Shown here one piece after another: positions 1-10,485 of a stretch of 64,000 nucleotides of DNA. Source of the stretch: Hirundichthys speculiger (Eukaryota > Chordata > Actinopteri > Beloniformes > Exocoetidae); assembly GCA_018398805.1 (NCBI GenBank), contig JAGFBZ010000012.1, forward strand, positions 248,001 to 312,000, written 5' to 3'. Position 1 is the stretch's first letter; each line of letters begins with the position of its first letter. Position numbers and translations under genes: made by a program. The notes beneath the pieces were generated by a model, which did not search any database, was not told the DNA's origin, and saw only the letters and a list, made by a program, of their open reading frames with translations.

Positions 1-342
1 TTCTTGCATATATAGCCTGTCCATGTTAATCAAATGCACATCTTATATTTTCATGTCATTTCAACATATCTTTTTTGTGTTCACATTGAGACACATGCAG
101 CTAACAGTGAATTTGAGGCCTGCATTACAACTGATAAACAAGATTTCTTCATTATAAAATTAAGAGTGCCTCTTCCTGAAATGCTGCAAACAAAGGTTTT
201 AAAAGTGTCTTTTTTCTTCATATTTTCATCTTTCCTTTCCTGACAACAATTAACCCAACAATTGTGTCAAATTCAAACAGCTGAAGACGTATTGAAGGCC
301 AATTTTTTTATGAACTTATTTACCTCATAAGAAAAATGAAGT

Positions 343-568
343 TATTTACCAGTTAACGCTGTCGTACTGGGCCCAAAGCTCGTTGATTTTCAGCGATCTT
401 GCGTCAGACTTCGATGGAAAGGTTTCGTCAAAAAACTTGTGTTTGGTTTCGTAGTGGTGCTTAATATTCCCGCTTTTGATTAATGCCACTGTTTCACAGC
501 ATATCAGGCATACCGGTTTACCACTGCCGGTCGGAAGGATAAACTCATAGTCGTTCGTTCACTTACTT
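343..568 (-). pseudogene. hAT-type transposase relic with BED-like zinc finger
   Basis: On the minus strand this stretch translates to a short peptide with a Cys-x2-Cys pair (about 499-510), then His-His-Tyr-Glu-Thr-Lys-His (about 439-459) and a tail ending NELWAQYDSVNW before a stop. That is the layout of the N-terminal BED-like zinc finger seen in hAT transposases and in their domesticated relatives (ZBED and GTF2IRD2-type proteins), which bind DNA. Upstream, at about 560-620, the reading continues in another frame (KVDAKEIDISKVSE), so at least one frameshift and a stop separate the pieces. No catalytic domain follows. The adjoining 730-860 segment has the look of hAT non-coding sequence. 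I see a decayed fragment, not a working gene. The family is inferred from the finger pattern only. Confidence 0.5.
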
Positions 569-860
569 TTGAAATGTCGATTTCTTTAGCATCAACTTTT
601 CGCACCTTCAAGCATGCCATGTCTTTTATCTCTCGTTTGTTTCTGAAGTAAACAAATTTCAGTGGCTGCCAAAGCTGTCGCCCGTAAACGGTTGGTGATT
701 GCCGCAAATGACTAGTTTACCTGCGCTCACAGTTTTCCCAGGCACTGGGAAAAAAAATGAGCAATTTATTTTGAGGTATTTATGTGGCACTGATTACTGG
801 TCGGGACAGAACCTTTATTTGGTCCAGATCCGGACCGAGGACCATTCGGTTATCACTGCT

Positions 861-1999
861 TTAGAAACAAATTAGAATACTTTCGAATTAAAATTAAGTT
901 GTTTCAGCGTGAAGGCCAAACGACATTGTGTTGATCGTTCTAAATAAAGTCCACCTTTAAAGGTCTCAGTATATTGACTCAACAGTAATGTAGTTAGAAC
1001 TCCTTTAAAATATCCATGCAAATTGTTACCTTAAGCTTTTCAAGTTGAGCCAGGGTGTTATTTTTTAGAGTTTACGTGTCCCAACAAAGGAGAGAAGAGC
1101 TGAGTTGATTATTTTTAAGGAGGACTCCTCTCCTCCAGGTTTGCAGATGTTTTTTATGGGAGTCTCCAGGCAGACGTTATTTTACTGTATATGAAATAGA
1201 GTGGCAGATGGACGAACAGACTCTCCCCTTCTTGACCACACACACAGATCTCCCTTCTGACCTAAGATCTCTTTCCTTTTTACGACCTATAACGGTCCCG
1301 GGGCCATAACCGAAGACGTCATTGGACATTTCACGGCAGAGTGGCTCTCCTTGCCGGTTCTGTCCCATTGAGCCGCGGGGTGATCTTAAAAGTAGACCTG
1401 CCGTCGACGTGGACGTGGAAAAAATGAGATGCTGAGGTCATTAAGCTTTATCCTTCACCAGGGTCGGGGATTTGTTTATGGAAGGAGGATGGACAAGGCT
1501 CCGGTCAGAGCTTAGCCCCTCCTCTCTGGCTGATCAGCGCCACGGGAGGCGAAGCGAATGGACAAAAACAAACATGTTGTGGTTGTTCATTAGTCTGCTG
1601 GCCCTCAATGGGGTCTTTCCCCGTCATTTGTCCAAAGACAGCTGGCGGTGGCTCCGGCAGAATCCCGTAACCCCGCTAAACTCAGATCCCAGAAAGAACA
1701 GGACTTGGCGAGATATTTACACAACTCAAAACCTATCGGGTTGTAAAATGAGAATTTGGATATACTCTTACTTATAAGAATATACTACTATTATGTACTG
1801 GTGAGGCAGTCAATCGGCTGTTAAACAATGTGCTGGACTACGACGGAGGTGCAAAGCAGATTTATTCTCCAAGTCGTATACAATTCAGAGAGGTCACTAA
1901 CTCACATCACAGAATGAAGGATGATCAGAAATGACAAATTGCCAAAAGGGAACAGTCGTTTTAAGCATCACATGAAAAACATGGGGATACTTTTGAGAT
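861..1999. other. No gene recognised; possible conserved element near 1180-1400
   Basis: No coding signal, tandem repeat or mobile-element end stands out. The part at about 1250-1400 is GC-moderate with several CpG and CRE-like motifs (GACGTCAT at about 1314) and could be a regulatory element, but this is only a composition impression. Confidence 0.2.
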
Positions 2000-2265
2000 A
2001 CGCTGTCTAGACGCCTATGTGTCAAAACTTGATGGAGCCAGAGCGATAACAAAGCTGTGGCACTCAATAGACCGGAATCAAGACCAAAAGTCATGGACTT
2101 ATGAAGCAGCATTTATACAATTAAGGCCCCCAAAATACAGTTTTAATTTTACATGGGTAAACTCTGAATCTCACAAATTTAGAACGATAACAAAGCTGTG
2201 GCCTTCAATAGACCAGAATCGAGACCAGAAGTCATGGACTTATGAAGCAGCATTTATACAATTAA

Positions 2266-2685
2266 AGGTGGGGTAGGTGTTCTTTTTTTGCAGCACTTTT
2301 TACAATATTGCCTGAAAACCTTTTCACATTCCCATTGCACCCACTGAAATAAAATGTTTGCAAAAAAAACAAAATGTTTTGGTCCCGTCTAGAGGGTATA
2401 ATCAGAGAAAAACTCTGACCAATCAAAATAGTGATCATCATTACTTTCATTGGCTGCCTAATACGTCCATCAAATATCAATGCACTTCCACCCACCCCTC
2501 CCTCCCTCCCTCCCTCCCTCCCTATGGTTCATGTAGTCATGAATCGTGTGAAGGTGTGGTTTCGAGGGGTGGGCTGAAGAGGAGGAGGCGGAGCCTTTGG
2601 GAGGAGGGAGGGAGTGTATATTTTCAAAATCTCACTTGAGTTGGATTGCTGGAACCATTTTTTTCAAAGAAAACCCACCCCACCT
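2266..2685. mobile_element. TTAA-flanked MITE, copy 1
   Basis: Terminal inverted repeats begin AGGTGGGGTAGGTG on the left and, read on the other strand, AGGTGGGGTGGGTT on the right, flanked on both sides by TTAA (2262-2265 and 2686-2689). The uninterrupted satellite copies show the empty site with a single TTAA at the same place, so the insertion boundary is directly visible. The element is 420 bp, has no coding capacity, and contains a (CCCT)n tract at about 2490-2522. TTAA target sites are used by piggyBac and by Kolobok/T2 transposases; the TTAAAGG start leans towards Kolobok/T2, but that is an inference. Confidence 0.8.
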
Positions 2686-2970
2686 TTAAAGCCCCAAAAT
2701 ACTGTTTTAATATTACACAGGTAAACTCTGAATCTCACAAATTTAGAACGATAACAAAGCTGTGGCCCTCTATAGACCAGAATCGAGACCAAAAGTCATG
2801 GACTTATGAAGCAGCATTTATACAATTAAGGCCCCCAAAATACAGTTTTAATATTACACGGGTAAACTCTGAATCTCACAAATTTAGAACGATAACAAAG
2901 CTGTGGCCTTCAATAGACCAGAATCGAGACCAGAAGTCATGGACTTATGAAGCAGCATTTATACAATTAA

Positions 2971-3386
2971 AGGTGAGGTAGGTGTTCTTTTTTTGCAGCA
3001 CTTTTTACAATATTGCCTGAAAACCTTTTCACATTCCCATTGCACCCACTGAAATAAAATGTTTGCAAAAAAAACAAAATGTTTTGGTCCCGTCTAGAGG
3101 GTATAATCAGAGAAAAACTCTGACCAATCAAAATAGTGATCATCATTACTTTCATTGGCTGCCTAATATGTCCATCAAATATCAATGCACTCCCACCCAC
3201 CCCTCCCTCCCTCCCTCCCTCCCTGTGGTTCATGTAGTCGTGAATCATGTGAAGGTGTGGTTTCGACGGGTGAGCTGAAGAGGAGGAGGCGGAGCCTTTG
3301 GGAGGAGGGAGGGAGTGTATATTTTCAAAATCTCACTTGAGTTGGATTGCTGGAACCATTTTTTTCAAAGAAAACCCACCCCACCT
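2971..3386. mobile_element. TTAA-flanked MITE, copy 2
   Basis: Nearly identical to the copy at 2266-2685, with TTAA at 2967-2970 and 3387-3390. It differs by scattered substitutions and a shorter (CCCT)n tract (about 3200-3224). Its position 705 bp downstream in the same satellite phase shows that it arose by duplication of the satellite-MITE composite, not by a second independent insertion. Confidence 0.8.
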
Positions 3387-3587
3387 TTAAAGCCCCAAAA
3401 TACTGTTTTAATATTACACAGGTAAACTCTGAATCTCACAAATTTAGAACGATAACAAAGCTGTGGCCCTCTATAGACCGGAATCGAGACCAAAAGTCAT
3501 GGACTTATGAAGCAGCATTTATACAATTAAGGCCCCCAAAATACAGTTTTAATATTACACGGGTAAACTCTGAATCTCACAAATTCA

Positions 3588-4085
3588 GCCGAGCGGGCAG
3601 CACTAGCAAGCACTCCGCTTTTAAAACTAGTCCTGTGGGAGTTGAGATCATGCCGAGGACAAGGCGAAGTCGCTGAAGGTCTGTGGGACACATGCTCTCG
3701 TGATACCAGTCCCAGATGGGACGAACAGGACGGTTTAATGAGAATCTACCAGGTGGAACTGTGCCAGATCACTACGTGAAACGTGATGATCTACTGGGAA
3801 GAGCCATAAAGGGGAAAAGCCAAAAGAAGTTGTCTTTTTCAGGATGAGTTTTCATTGTCCTTGGAGTGGCGAACAGAAAATACGCCAAATAGAAACACGG
3901 CCATTTCACAGAAACTCTGTGAAAGCTTTTCACGTGATTCAAAAGACAAATATTTTTCAAAACTGCCATGGAAACACTTTTCTCATCAGCAGGTCAGATG
4001 AGAGAGTCCTGTTGTCTTCTCTGAAGGAACTGGTCCTCTTCTTTACCAAATGTCCTCGTTCTGCCCCGTCGATGACGTCCTCGTT
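3588..4085. other. No gene or repeat recognised
   Basis: Apparently unique sequence between the satellite and the hAT element. Short open frames occur on both strands but show no recognisable domain. Confidence 0.3.
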
Positions 4086-4093
4086 GAATGAAG

Positions 4094-5008
4094 TAGGGAT
4101 GGAACGGTTACCGGTATTACGGTAAAGTGCAGTAAAATTTTATGTGATAATGATTACCGTTTATGTTTGACTTCATCTCATTATCGTGGCCGATTACCAG
4201 GATATGTAATATCAGCCTCATTCAAGTCTGTGAGCGACATGCGACTGTGTTTCGCTGTGTTTTGTAGCTTGTAACATCGGCATCATAAAGCTAACATGGC
4301 TGAAAGCGGTGATAGCACGCAGGACATTGAAAATGACATCGAAAAATGACCGGAACGATGTTCTTCTGATGCAGTTAAAATATTAATTTATTCCATTAAC
4401 TGATCCAACAACCATAACGCCGGCAGTTAGCGCCACAGCGGTCAAAAACCTTTTGCCCTAACCAGTAACAGGCAGCTACCTTTATACCTGACCCTCAGGT
4501 AACAACACAGCGACACCCACAGACACACAGAGTGAACTACAATTCAGAACAACATATTTGGTTCCTAAACAACTGTTTCTTTATTTGCACATTTAGACGT
4601 ATTTAAGGTTCAGCTTAAAGTCCAAAGTTTATTTCATTTGAACTTGAACTATAATTTTTGTTCCTGATAATTGTTTGCATATTTTGACCTACTATGGTTG
4701 TTAAAGTGTTTATTTAAATATGCACTAGACAAATAAGCTTTGTTCCTGTTATTTATTTTGTTCATTTAAAATAAAACCTCTTTCTGTGCCAGTTGTTTCT
4801 CCGTTTAATGTGAAAGTTTCATTTTGATAAAATTTTGCCCTCTGATGTTTCAATATGACAAGAAAATCACAAGATTTTGTGAAATTATTAAAATGTTTTT
4901 TTTTTAGACATTTGTACAGCAATTAGGAATACCGCGATAATTTCGTAAACCGTGATAATTTGGTCACTATAATCGAGATACCAAATTTTTCATATCGTTA
5001 CATCTCTA
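4094..5008. mobile_element. Non-autonomous hAT element with perfect 8-bp target duplication
   Basis: The left end begins TAGGGATGGAACGGTTACCG and the right end, read on the other strand, begins TAGAGATGTAACGATATG. Both are flanked by the 8-bp duplication GAATGAAG (4086-4093 and 5009-5016), the hallmark of hAT transposition. Inside, an 18-codon frame (4296-4349) starts ATGGCTGAAAGC and ends in TGA; it reads like the leftover first codons of a transposase (MAESGDSTQDIEND...). The rest is AT-rich filler with no catalytic domain, so movement would need an enzyme supplied elsewhere. Confidence 0.85.
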
Positions 5009-5016
5009 GAATGAAG

Positions 5017-5516
5017 TGGCGTCACAGTTTTCTGCATAAACTGGCCTACTTTTCAGGGGTTCTTGTCAGCCTTCTACCCAAAGCATGTAACATTCCTGCA
5101 AAAAAAAGTCCACGGTCCAGTGTTACAGGATCAGAGAGGACGATCTGTCAGACAAGCTTCGCAAAGTCCTCCAGCTCCTTATGAGAAGAAGAAGAAATAA
5201 GATCAGGACAAAGTAGCAGCAGCACAGTGGAGTCCCTGTTCCTGCTTAACACTCGCCAGAGCTCCTTCACGGACATCTGCAAGTTATTACGCGTCTCTCA
5301 CTCGGCTGGTAACCTCTGCTTCGTGTGAGCTGGCAAACCTTCAACCCGAAACGGGCTGACCCGGTCGTCTATAAACGCAGAAGGAACCAGAGGGCCGCTG
5401 ACTCATTACTGCTCAACCATAACCACATATTCACTCCGAAAGGTCTGCTGATGAGGTTTTTCACGTCTGTACGACACTGATACCTACGTTTCTGGTGATT
5501 CTTTGGCCAAAAGCGA
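5017..5516. other. No gene recognised
   Basis: No motif, tandem repeat or mobile-element boundary that I can support. Confidence 0.25.
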
Positions 5517-5891
5517 TTAAAAACTACACAACATCCATGTCAGATAAGCCGTGTCCCAAGGCATGGAAAGAAAAATAAATCCTGGATCATCTAGAGGAGT
5601 TACTGCCTCACATATCTCATCAGAGCTTTGAATCCGCCGCCCCTCCATGAACTCATGGACGATGACCTCCCAGAAATCACTCAGACGACGTGCAAGGAGC
5701 CAAGCAATTCTTTGCTGACAGCCAGGATCTTTTAGATTGGTTGCAAGAACTGAAATTAACCTGCCAGAATTAAAGAGGTTCTGGAGATCCATCACTGTTA
5801 TTCTTGGAAGAGGAGGAAACAGCCTTTTATGAGATTTGCGGTCGTGAGGAAATATTGCTCCAGCTATCTGGCAAACATAACGGAAACGCAC
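5517..5891 (-). CDS. Unassigned 124-codon open frame (doubtful)
   Basis: A minus-strand open frame of 124 codons, unusually long for the non-repetitive part of this window. The inferred peptide has balanced composition, with an arginine-rich middle and an acidic patch (SSDEICEAVTPLDD) followed by a hydrophobic C-terminus. I recognise no domain, no signal peptide and no clear membrane segment. There is no obvious splice or polyadenylation context. It may be a chance frame, an exon of an unknown gene, or a relic of a retroelement; chance is the default. Confidence 0.15.
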   Translation of the reverse strand: MRFRYVCQIAGAIFPHDRKSHKRLFPPLPRITVMDLQNLFNSGRLISVLATNLKDPGCQQRIAWLLARRLSDFWEVIVHEFMEGRRIQSSDEICEAVTPLDDPGFIFLSMPWDTAYLTWMLCSF

Positions 5892-6318
5892 CTAACGCAT
5901 GAAATAATGCACACAAAACATTAGCGGTGGCTGGGTCTCTGAGCGAGGAAACACCTCCGGAGCAGCGGGTGATGAATGGGAGTCTGCAGAGGACGGTGCT
6001 GAAGAGAAAAACACATCGTCAGCGGGTGTCAGTCAGCGTCGGCTGCAACAGTAGGGCGTCCGTGGAGGGAGGTGGGTTGGGGTTAGGGTTCATCTCCACG
6101 CTCATGAGGAGTGTTTCGATTTCTGTCAGAGACGTCTGAGCGTCAGACTCCAGTCATCCTGCAGCGTCCTGGATGAATCGGTCATTAGCAGGCATGCAGA
6201 CCTCTCAGCCTGCTGGCCTGGAAGATTCAGGTATCAGAGAGTATTATTTTTTAATTAATTATTTAAATCTAATTATTAATTTATTTTTATTGTATTATTA
6301 ATTATTGTTAATTATTAA
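5892..6318. other. No gene; AT-rich low-complexity tract 6245-6328
   Basis: Holds a miniature telomere-like motif (GGGGTTAGGG at about 6077) and an almost pure A/T tract at 6245-6328 made of TTAATTATT-like words. Nothing coding is seen. Confidence 0.5.
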
Positions 6319-6513
6319 TTATTTAAATCACAAGGTGCCACAGTGAGAAACATTATTCTGAAGAGTAAAACATTCAAGGATGTTGTCAGTCTTTTTGAGG
6401 AGTGGACAAAGCAAAGTCTCCCCAAGGTTGAGACCGTTGCTGTGCTCAGAGAAAAACCGAACCCTGACAGCTGGATCTCAGAGTCTGCAGGCCTCACTGA
6501 GTGTAATGGTTAA
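6319..6513 (+). CDS. Exon-like open frame, family unknown
   Basis: After an in-frame TAA at 6316, the plus strand stays open for 64 codons to TAA at 6511-6513. From about 6349 it reads NIILKSKTFKDVVSLFEEW, then TKQSLPKVETVAVLREKP and a hydrophilic end. Composition and amphipathic pattern look protein-like rather than random. The AT-rich stretch just upstream followed by CACAAG at 6329-6334 could serve as a 3' splice site, and GT dinucleotides near 6503 could serve as a donor, so this may be an exon or exon relic. There is no start codon in the frame. I cannot assign a family; it could come from a host gene, a retrocopy or a transposon. Confidence 0.25.
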   Translation, partial: LFKSQGATVRNIILKSKTFKDVVSLFEEWTKQSLPKVETVAVLREKPNPDSWISESAGLTECNG

Positions 6514-6935
6514 AAAAAGTGATGATAGAAATGGTCAAATGTTTTAAAACCTATGTTAAAATGCCTTTAAAGACAGTAAGCAAAGGAATACTTTATTCCA
6601 TGAAAGTGCATGGTTAAAAACAAAACATCACAAGTATTGATAAAGGTTGAAAAAAATGTTGATCTATGTTGAAATTCATTGTGATGTACTGATCGAGTGA
6701 TCTGTTATCTGCTACTCTGGTCACCTAGACGAACAAGCATAAAGTGAGCTAAAAGAAATAATCTGTGTTTAAAACATAACCAATCCTGTATCTTATTTTT
6801 GAAAAGCCCTTTGATTAATGTTTTATATTGTTTCTTTAAGTTCTTCTTCTTCTAAGTTGTTTCTTAAAAGCTAATCCTCAAACACTTCTGGTGATCGGTT
6901 TTCGATTGCTTGTGCTTGAGCTAAGACGGTATTCT

Positions 6936-7495
6936 CGTCCATTACAACGCTGGACTTGAGTGAAGCAACATCGTGTCTTGTGTTTAATTTATTATTCCCC
7001 TTTACAGGTAAGTAAAGTGAAAGTTATTGGTTTCATGATGTGTTTTCTGTGTTTACTGTTTATTAAGAGAGAAGTTGGAAGTGAAATATTGGAGTTTCAA
7101 GTAACTTTGAGAGACGTTTTGTTCTGCTTGAATGTTAAACTTGCCATAGCTTCCTTGCTAACTGTGTGATGTGGGGCGGGAAATGCTGTGTCATAGTGTA
7201 GCTGTACTGTTTGTGTGCAATGTTTGACATGTAATGAGGATATTTAATAAGTCTAATATACTTTATTTTTATATATATACACTTTTCATATTTGAACTAA
7301 AGCAGCTTTAAAATAAGCCCTGCATTTATAGCTCAGAAACATTTAGATATGACAGTTGCTATAACAGTTGTTGGTTTGATGACAGTGTAATGTTGAAAAC
7401 TGTTCTTTTTTTGAAAATGTGCATTACAACACTGGACTTGAGTGAAGGTCCTCCAGGTGGTTTAATTTATTATTTCCCTTTACAGGGGTGTAACA
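6936..7495 (+). repeat. Direct repeat of a splice-acceptor-like segment
   Basis: Two diverged copies of the same segment (6936-7007 and 7422-7485) share CATTACAAC.CTGGACTTGA and a pyrimidine-rich end reading TTTAATTTATTATT, then CCCTTTACAG. Copy 1 continues directly into GTAAGT (7008-7013), making a perfect 3' splice site abutting a perfect 5' splice site; copy 2 continues into GGGTGTAAC. The spacing is about 485 bp. No exon is recognised between them. Confidence 0.55.
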
Positions 7496-7507
7496 TGAGC
7501 GTGTTAA

Positions 7508-8936
7508 CACTAGAACCGCCAAGGGGGTAATTTTTACCCCCTAGCATTTTCAAACGTTTGTATTTCTGTTAAAATAAAACCCCTACATCTGTAAGTACAT
7601 GACTTTTCCCAAAATGGAATTATTAATCATTCAGTGAATTTTGGTGAGTGTGTGATGAAAAGAAAAAATATTATGACCATTTATACCTAGAACCGCCGAG
7701 GGGGGTAATTTTTACCCCCTCACATAAACGCTGTATACAGCTGCCCCCTTTTGCGCCACGCCCCTCCCGCTTCTCTCTGTTGCTTAGCAACGCCCAAACT
7801 TTGTGCCGTCATCGGACTTTGACAACTATTTTCATCACTAAATCTTTCAAACAAACAGCAAAATTTAAGAATTGAACCCAACAAAAATAACAGCTGGCTG
7901 TTGTACCAGAGATCTGAGTGAGGGAGAGTCAGAAAGAGCAGAGATCACCGTAGATGTGAGTGAGGAGGAATCGGTGGAGAGAGAGACCGACGGCTCGTCA
8001 TTTTTACCAGGTGATACGACATCAACTGAAGATGAGGAGCCGAATTTATAAAAAAACGGCTTCTATAAGTGAGGGGTCACCGCCACATACATTCAGTCCT
8101 CAGACACAGTGGGGGCTCGCGGAAATACAGGTAAATTCGGAATGTCAAGCGTTTTAGTTTCCTCTGGTTCTAATCATTTGGTATTTTAGCGAGGCAACGA
8201 CTCTGACTGATCTAATCATAAATATTATTTTTATAATTATATTTACATTGTTCAGAGCTCAACCTGTATGTCAGCTACATGAGGCGGCCAAGGATGGGTC
8301 TCCGTTTGGAGACCCATAAAGCTGGGACTGCGGACCGGGAGAGTCAGTCCAAAAATGTCCCGGTGGAGAGAGGTGGTCCAACTGCATACGCGTGCCACAA
8401 CATTGACGACCCTGTGAATGCGTTCATGTACTGATGGACCAGGTGATACAGCACACCTGTGACTGTACGGTGGCGGAGCCGCGCCGGTGGAGAGGAGGGC
8501 TGGGAATGGAGTCATGTGTGCGTGAGGGGGAGCACGCAGCGTTAATCCGTTTTTCGAAAATTAATAAAATATCTGTTAACATCTGAAGTTTGTTGTTTTG
8601 TATTGTAAATAGTCTGTCATTCGATTGATGTTGTTGTCATGTTTGTGTTAACATACAGCTCCTACAGTTTGTTGATGAACGTACCGATGTATTTATTTGT
8701 GTGGCTGAGAGAGAGAGCGGCGCAGCGTTCGGCTACGGAGAAAAAAGCTGGAAAAATATACATTTTAAACACTTATTTTGACAAGTTTCCATTATTATTT
8801 CAGAAATATTTAGGAATTAGCCACTTCACAACTTCTAGAAATGACATCTTAGCATCAGTGACGCTGTTGTAGCAAGGGGGTCAAAATGACCCCCCTCGGC
8901 GGTTCTAGGAAGTTTGGAATGTCGGCGGTTCTAGTG
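7508..8936. mobile_element. piggyBac-type element, non-autonomous
   Basis: A perfect 13-bp inverted terminal repeat (CACTAGAACCGCC at 7508; GGCGGTTCTAGTG ending 8936) is flanked by TTAA on each side (7504-7507 and 8937-8940), the piggyBac target-site pattern. A second, inner set of ends (CCTAGAACCGCCGAGGGGGG from about 7687, and its complement ending about 8909) lies inside the outer set. Each end contains a palindrome of G and C runs around AATTTTT. The internal 1.4 kb carries only decayed coding sequence and could not make a full transposase. Confidence 0.85.
7911..8051 (+). pseudogene. Acidic N-terminal relic of a piggyBac-like transposase
   Basis: A 46-codon open stretch reading DLSEGESERAEITVDVSEEE and on through a Ser/Thr/Glu-rich segment to DEEPNL, then TAA. 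Acidic, disordered N-termini of this kind are usual in piggyBac-derived (PGBD) proteins, and the location inside a piggyBac element supports the call. No catalytic aspartate motifs or C-terminal cysteine-rich domain are readable downstream. A second short open segment at about 8256-8430 (ELNLYVSYMRRPRMGLRLET) may be another relic piece of the same gene. Beyond this the assignment is inference from context. Confidence 0.4.
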
Positions 8937-8940
8937 TTAA

Positions 8941-9220
8941 ATGTTGAAGTCCATGACGGCACAAACAGAGGAGGAGGGCTGCCAGTAGAAAGACTCTTCT
9001 GCTCAGAAATGACACGCCGGCCAGCGTTTGTACATGGAGCCCGTCTGAGGTAGAGAGGGATCAGGTTAAAAGTGGTGTCCCATCTGGGGTCGTAGGGTTT
9101 CACGTCAGCTCAGGAACACGGGACAGACCGAGCAAGTGGACCAAAGTGGGCCAGTTCACACGGTGCCAGTACAGGACCAATGGACAGTCTGATTTCTATC
9201 TCAGCGGGGCCCCGCGTACT
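8941..9220. other. Unassigned sequence between two transposons
   Basis: No domain is recognised. If the 9221-12437 element is removed in thought, this sequence joins 12438 onward, where a short Tc1-like motif is readable, so it may belong to an old Tc1 relic. Confidence 0.25.
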
Positions 9221-9569
9221 AGAGGTGGGCGGATCCATCCAAATATCGATAATATCAATACCAACGCTGGTATTGACATTAAACGATACTCAAAGCTTTT
9301 CTTCTCTCCCCCCAGCACTGACTGCTGGAAAGTGTGAATTCATTAAAGTCTGTGCCTGAGACGCTGTGTCCTCCTCCCCCTCCCCCCTCCTCTGGTCTTT
9401 TCACTGTACACCTGGTGGCAAGCATTCAGGTGCTCAGCCTGGCCCCTCCCCTTCCCATCTTCAGCATCAATTCATATTAACTTTCAAAGTATGTTACTTA
9501 AATCATATATTACTGGAGCCAACTCAAAAAAATATAATTAGGACCTTGTAAGAAAGGTGTTATCTAAGA

Positions 9570-9665
9570 TAAAATAAAATTAAGATAATCCTTTATTTAT
9601 CCTGCAACAGGGAAATTTATATAGTTAAAGCAACAGGAAAGTGCAAACAAAATTACACAAGTAAG
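9570..9665. repeat. Rex1-like retroposon 3' tail
   Basis: The segment carries the words AATCCTTTATT...CAACAGGGAAATTT followed by GCAACAGGAAAGTGCAAACA, which resemble the 3' ends of Rex1/Babar-type fish retroposons (ATCCTTTATT...GGGGAAATT). No reverse-transcriptase coding part is attached. Confidence 0.45.
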
Positions 9666-10485
9666 TACACTGTATTGGCCCGAATATAGGACAACTGATT
9701 AAAAGACAACCCCTATGTTTCACATATCATTTTGGAAAAATAAAAATATGATGAAGACAATAAGGTTATTCATAAAACAACTTTTTATTGAACAACTATT
9801 ATAGAAAAAAGTCACACAGAGATAACTTTTACTGTATTGTTTAACATTTAAATGATTCAATCTTTTTTAGGAAGTATGGTATCATACTTAAGGTAAGGTA
9901 CGTGTCAGGTTTCCATGTTATTTAGGCAGAGCCGGTTCAGACCTCCATGGGGCCCTAGGCAAAATTCTGCAAAGGGGCCCTCCTCACTGAATTCAACAGC
10001 CACACCTGACACCGCAGTGCTTCCACTCATCCCCCCTTTAAACATATTGCACTGTCGCCATGAAGCCACCTGTTGTTTTAACTAAGAATAAAATCTGAAC
10101 AAATTAGAACAAATCAAATCAAATTTAATGTTTTAAACAATAGAATAGTTAATAGATAGATGGACACATTTACACATTACATATAGTCATAATAGAAAAG
10201 GATGTGTATTGACACAACTTACATAGTTATGAAATAACACATTTTAAAATAACTCACCATTAAAAGTGTCCCTTTCTACACTTTTTGGCTGCAAAATCAT
10301 CAAATATAGACAAGACAAGGCAACTATTAATTCAGCTCCATCAAATTGGCTGCACTTAAATTTACTTTAATATTTCAAATATAGGTAATTGTTTATATTA
10401 TGTACTATAATTCTGATTCATTTAGCACTGTTTATGCATTTATATTTGCCTGTGTACTATCCAAGCAAATAACATTTATTCTTAA

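Larger units (their letters stand above)
2000..3587. repeat. 141-bp satellite, six copies in a 705-bp higher-order array
   Basis: A 141-bp unit recurs six times (shared marker TCATGGACTTATGAAGCAGC at about 2091, 2232, 2796, 2937, 3497; the sixth copy stops near 3587). Copies are arranged as two satellite units followed by one inserted MITE, and this composite (2 x 141 + about 423 = about 705 bp) is itself tandemly repeated. Because the unit contains few stops, both strands show matching open frames of 70-110 codons; these are repeat artefacts. The array ends abruptly at about 3587, where the sequence leaves the unit. Confidence 0.85.

Noticed and set aside
2019..3676. Repeated peptide NSESHKFRTITKLWPSIDQN as a protein family
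   Set aside because: It follows the 141-bp satellite exactly, on non-coding repeat copies, and is broken by the MITE insertions.
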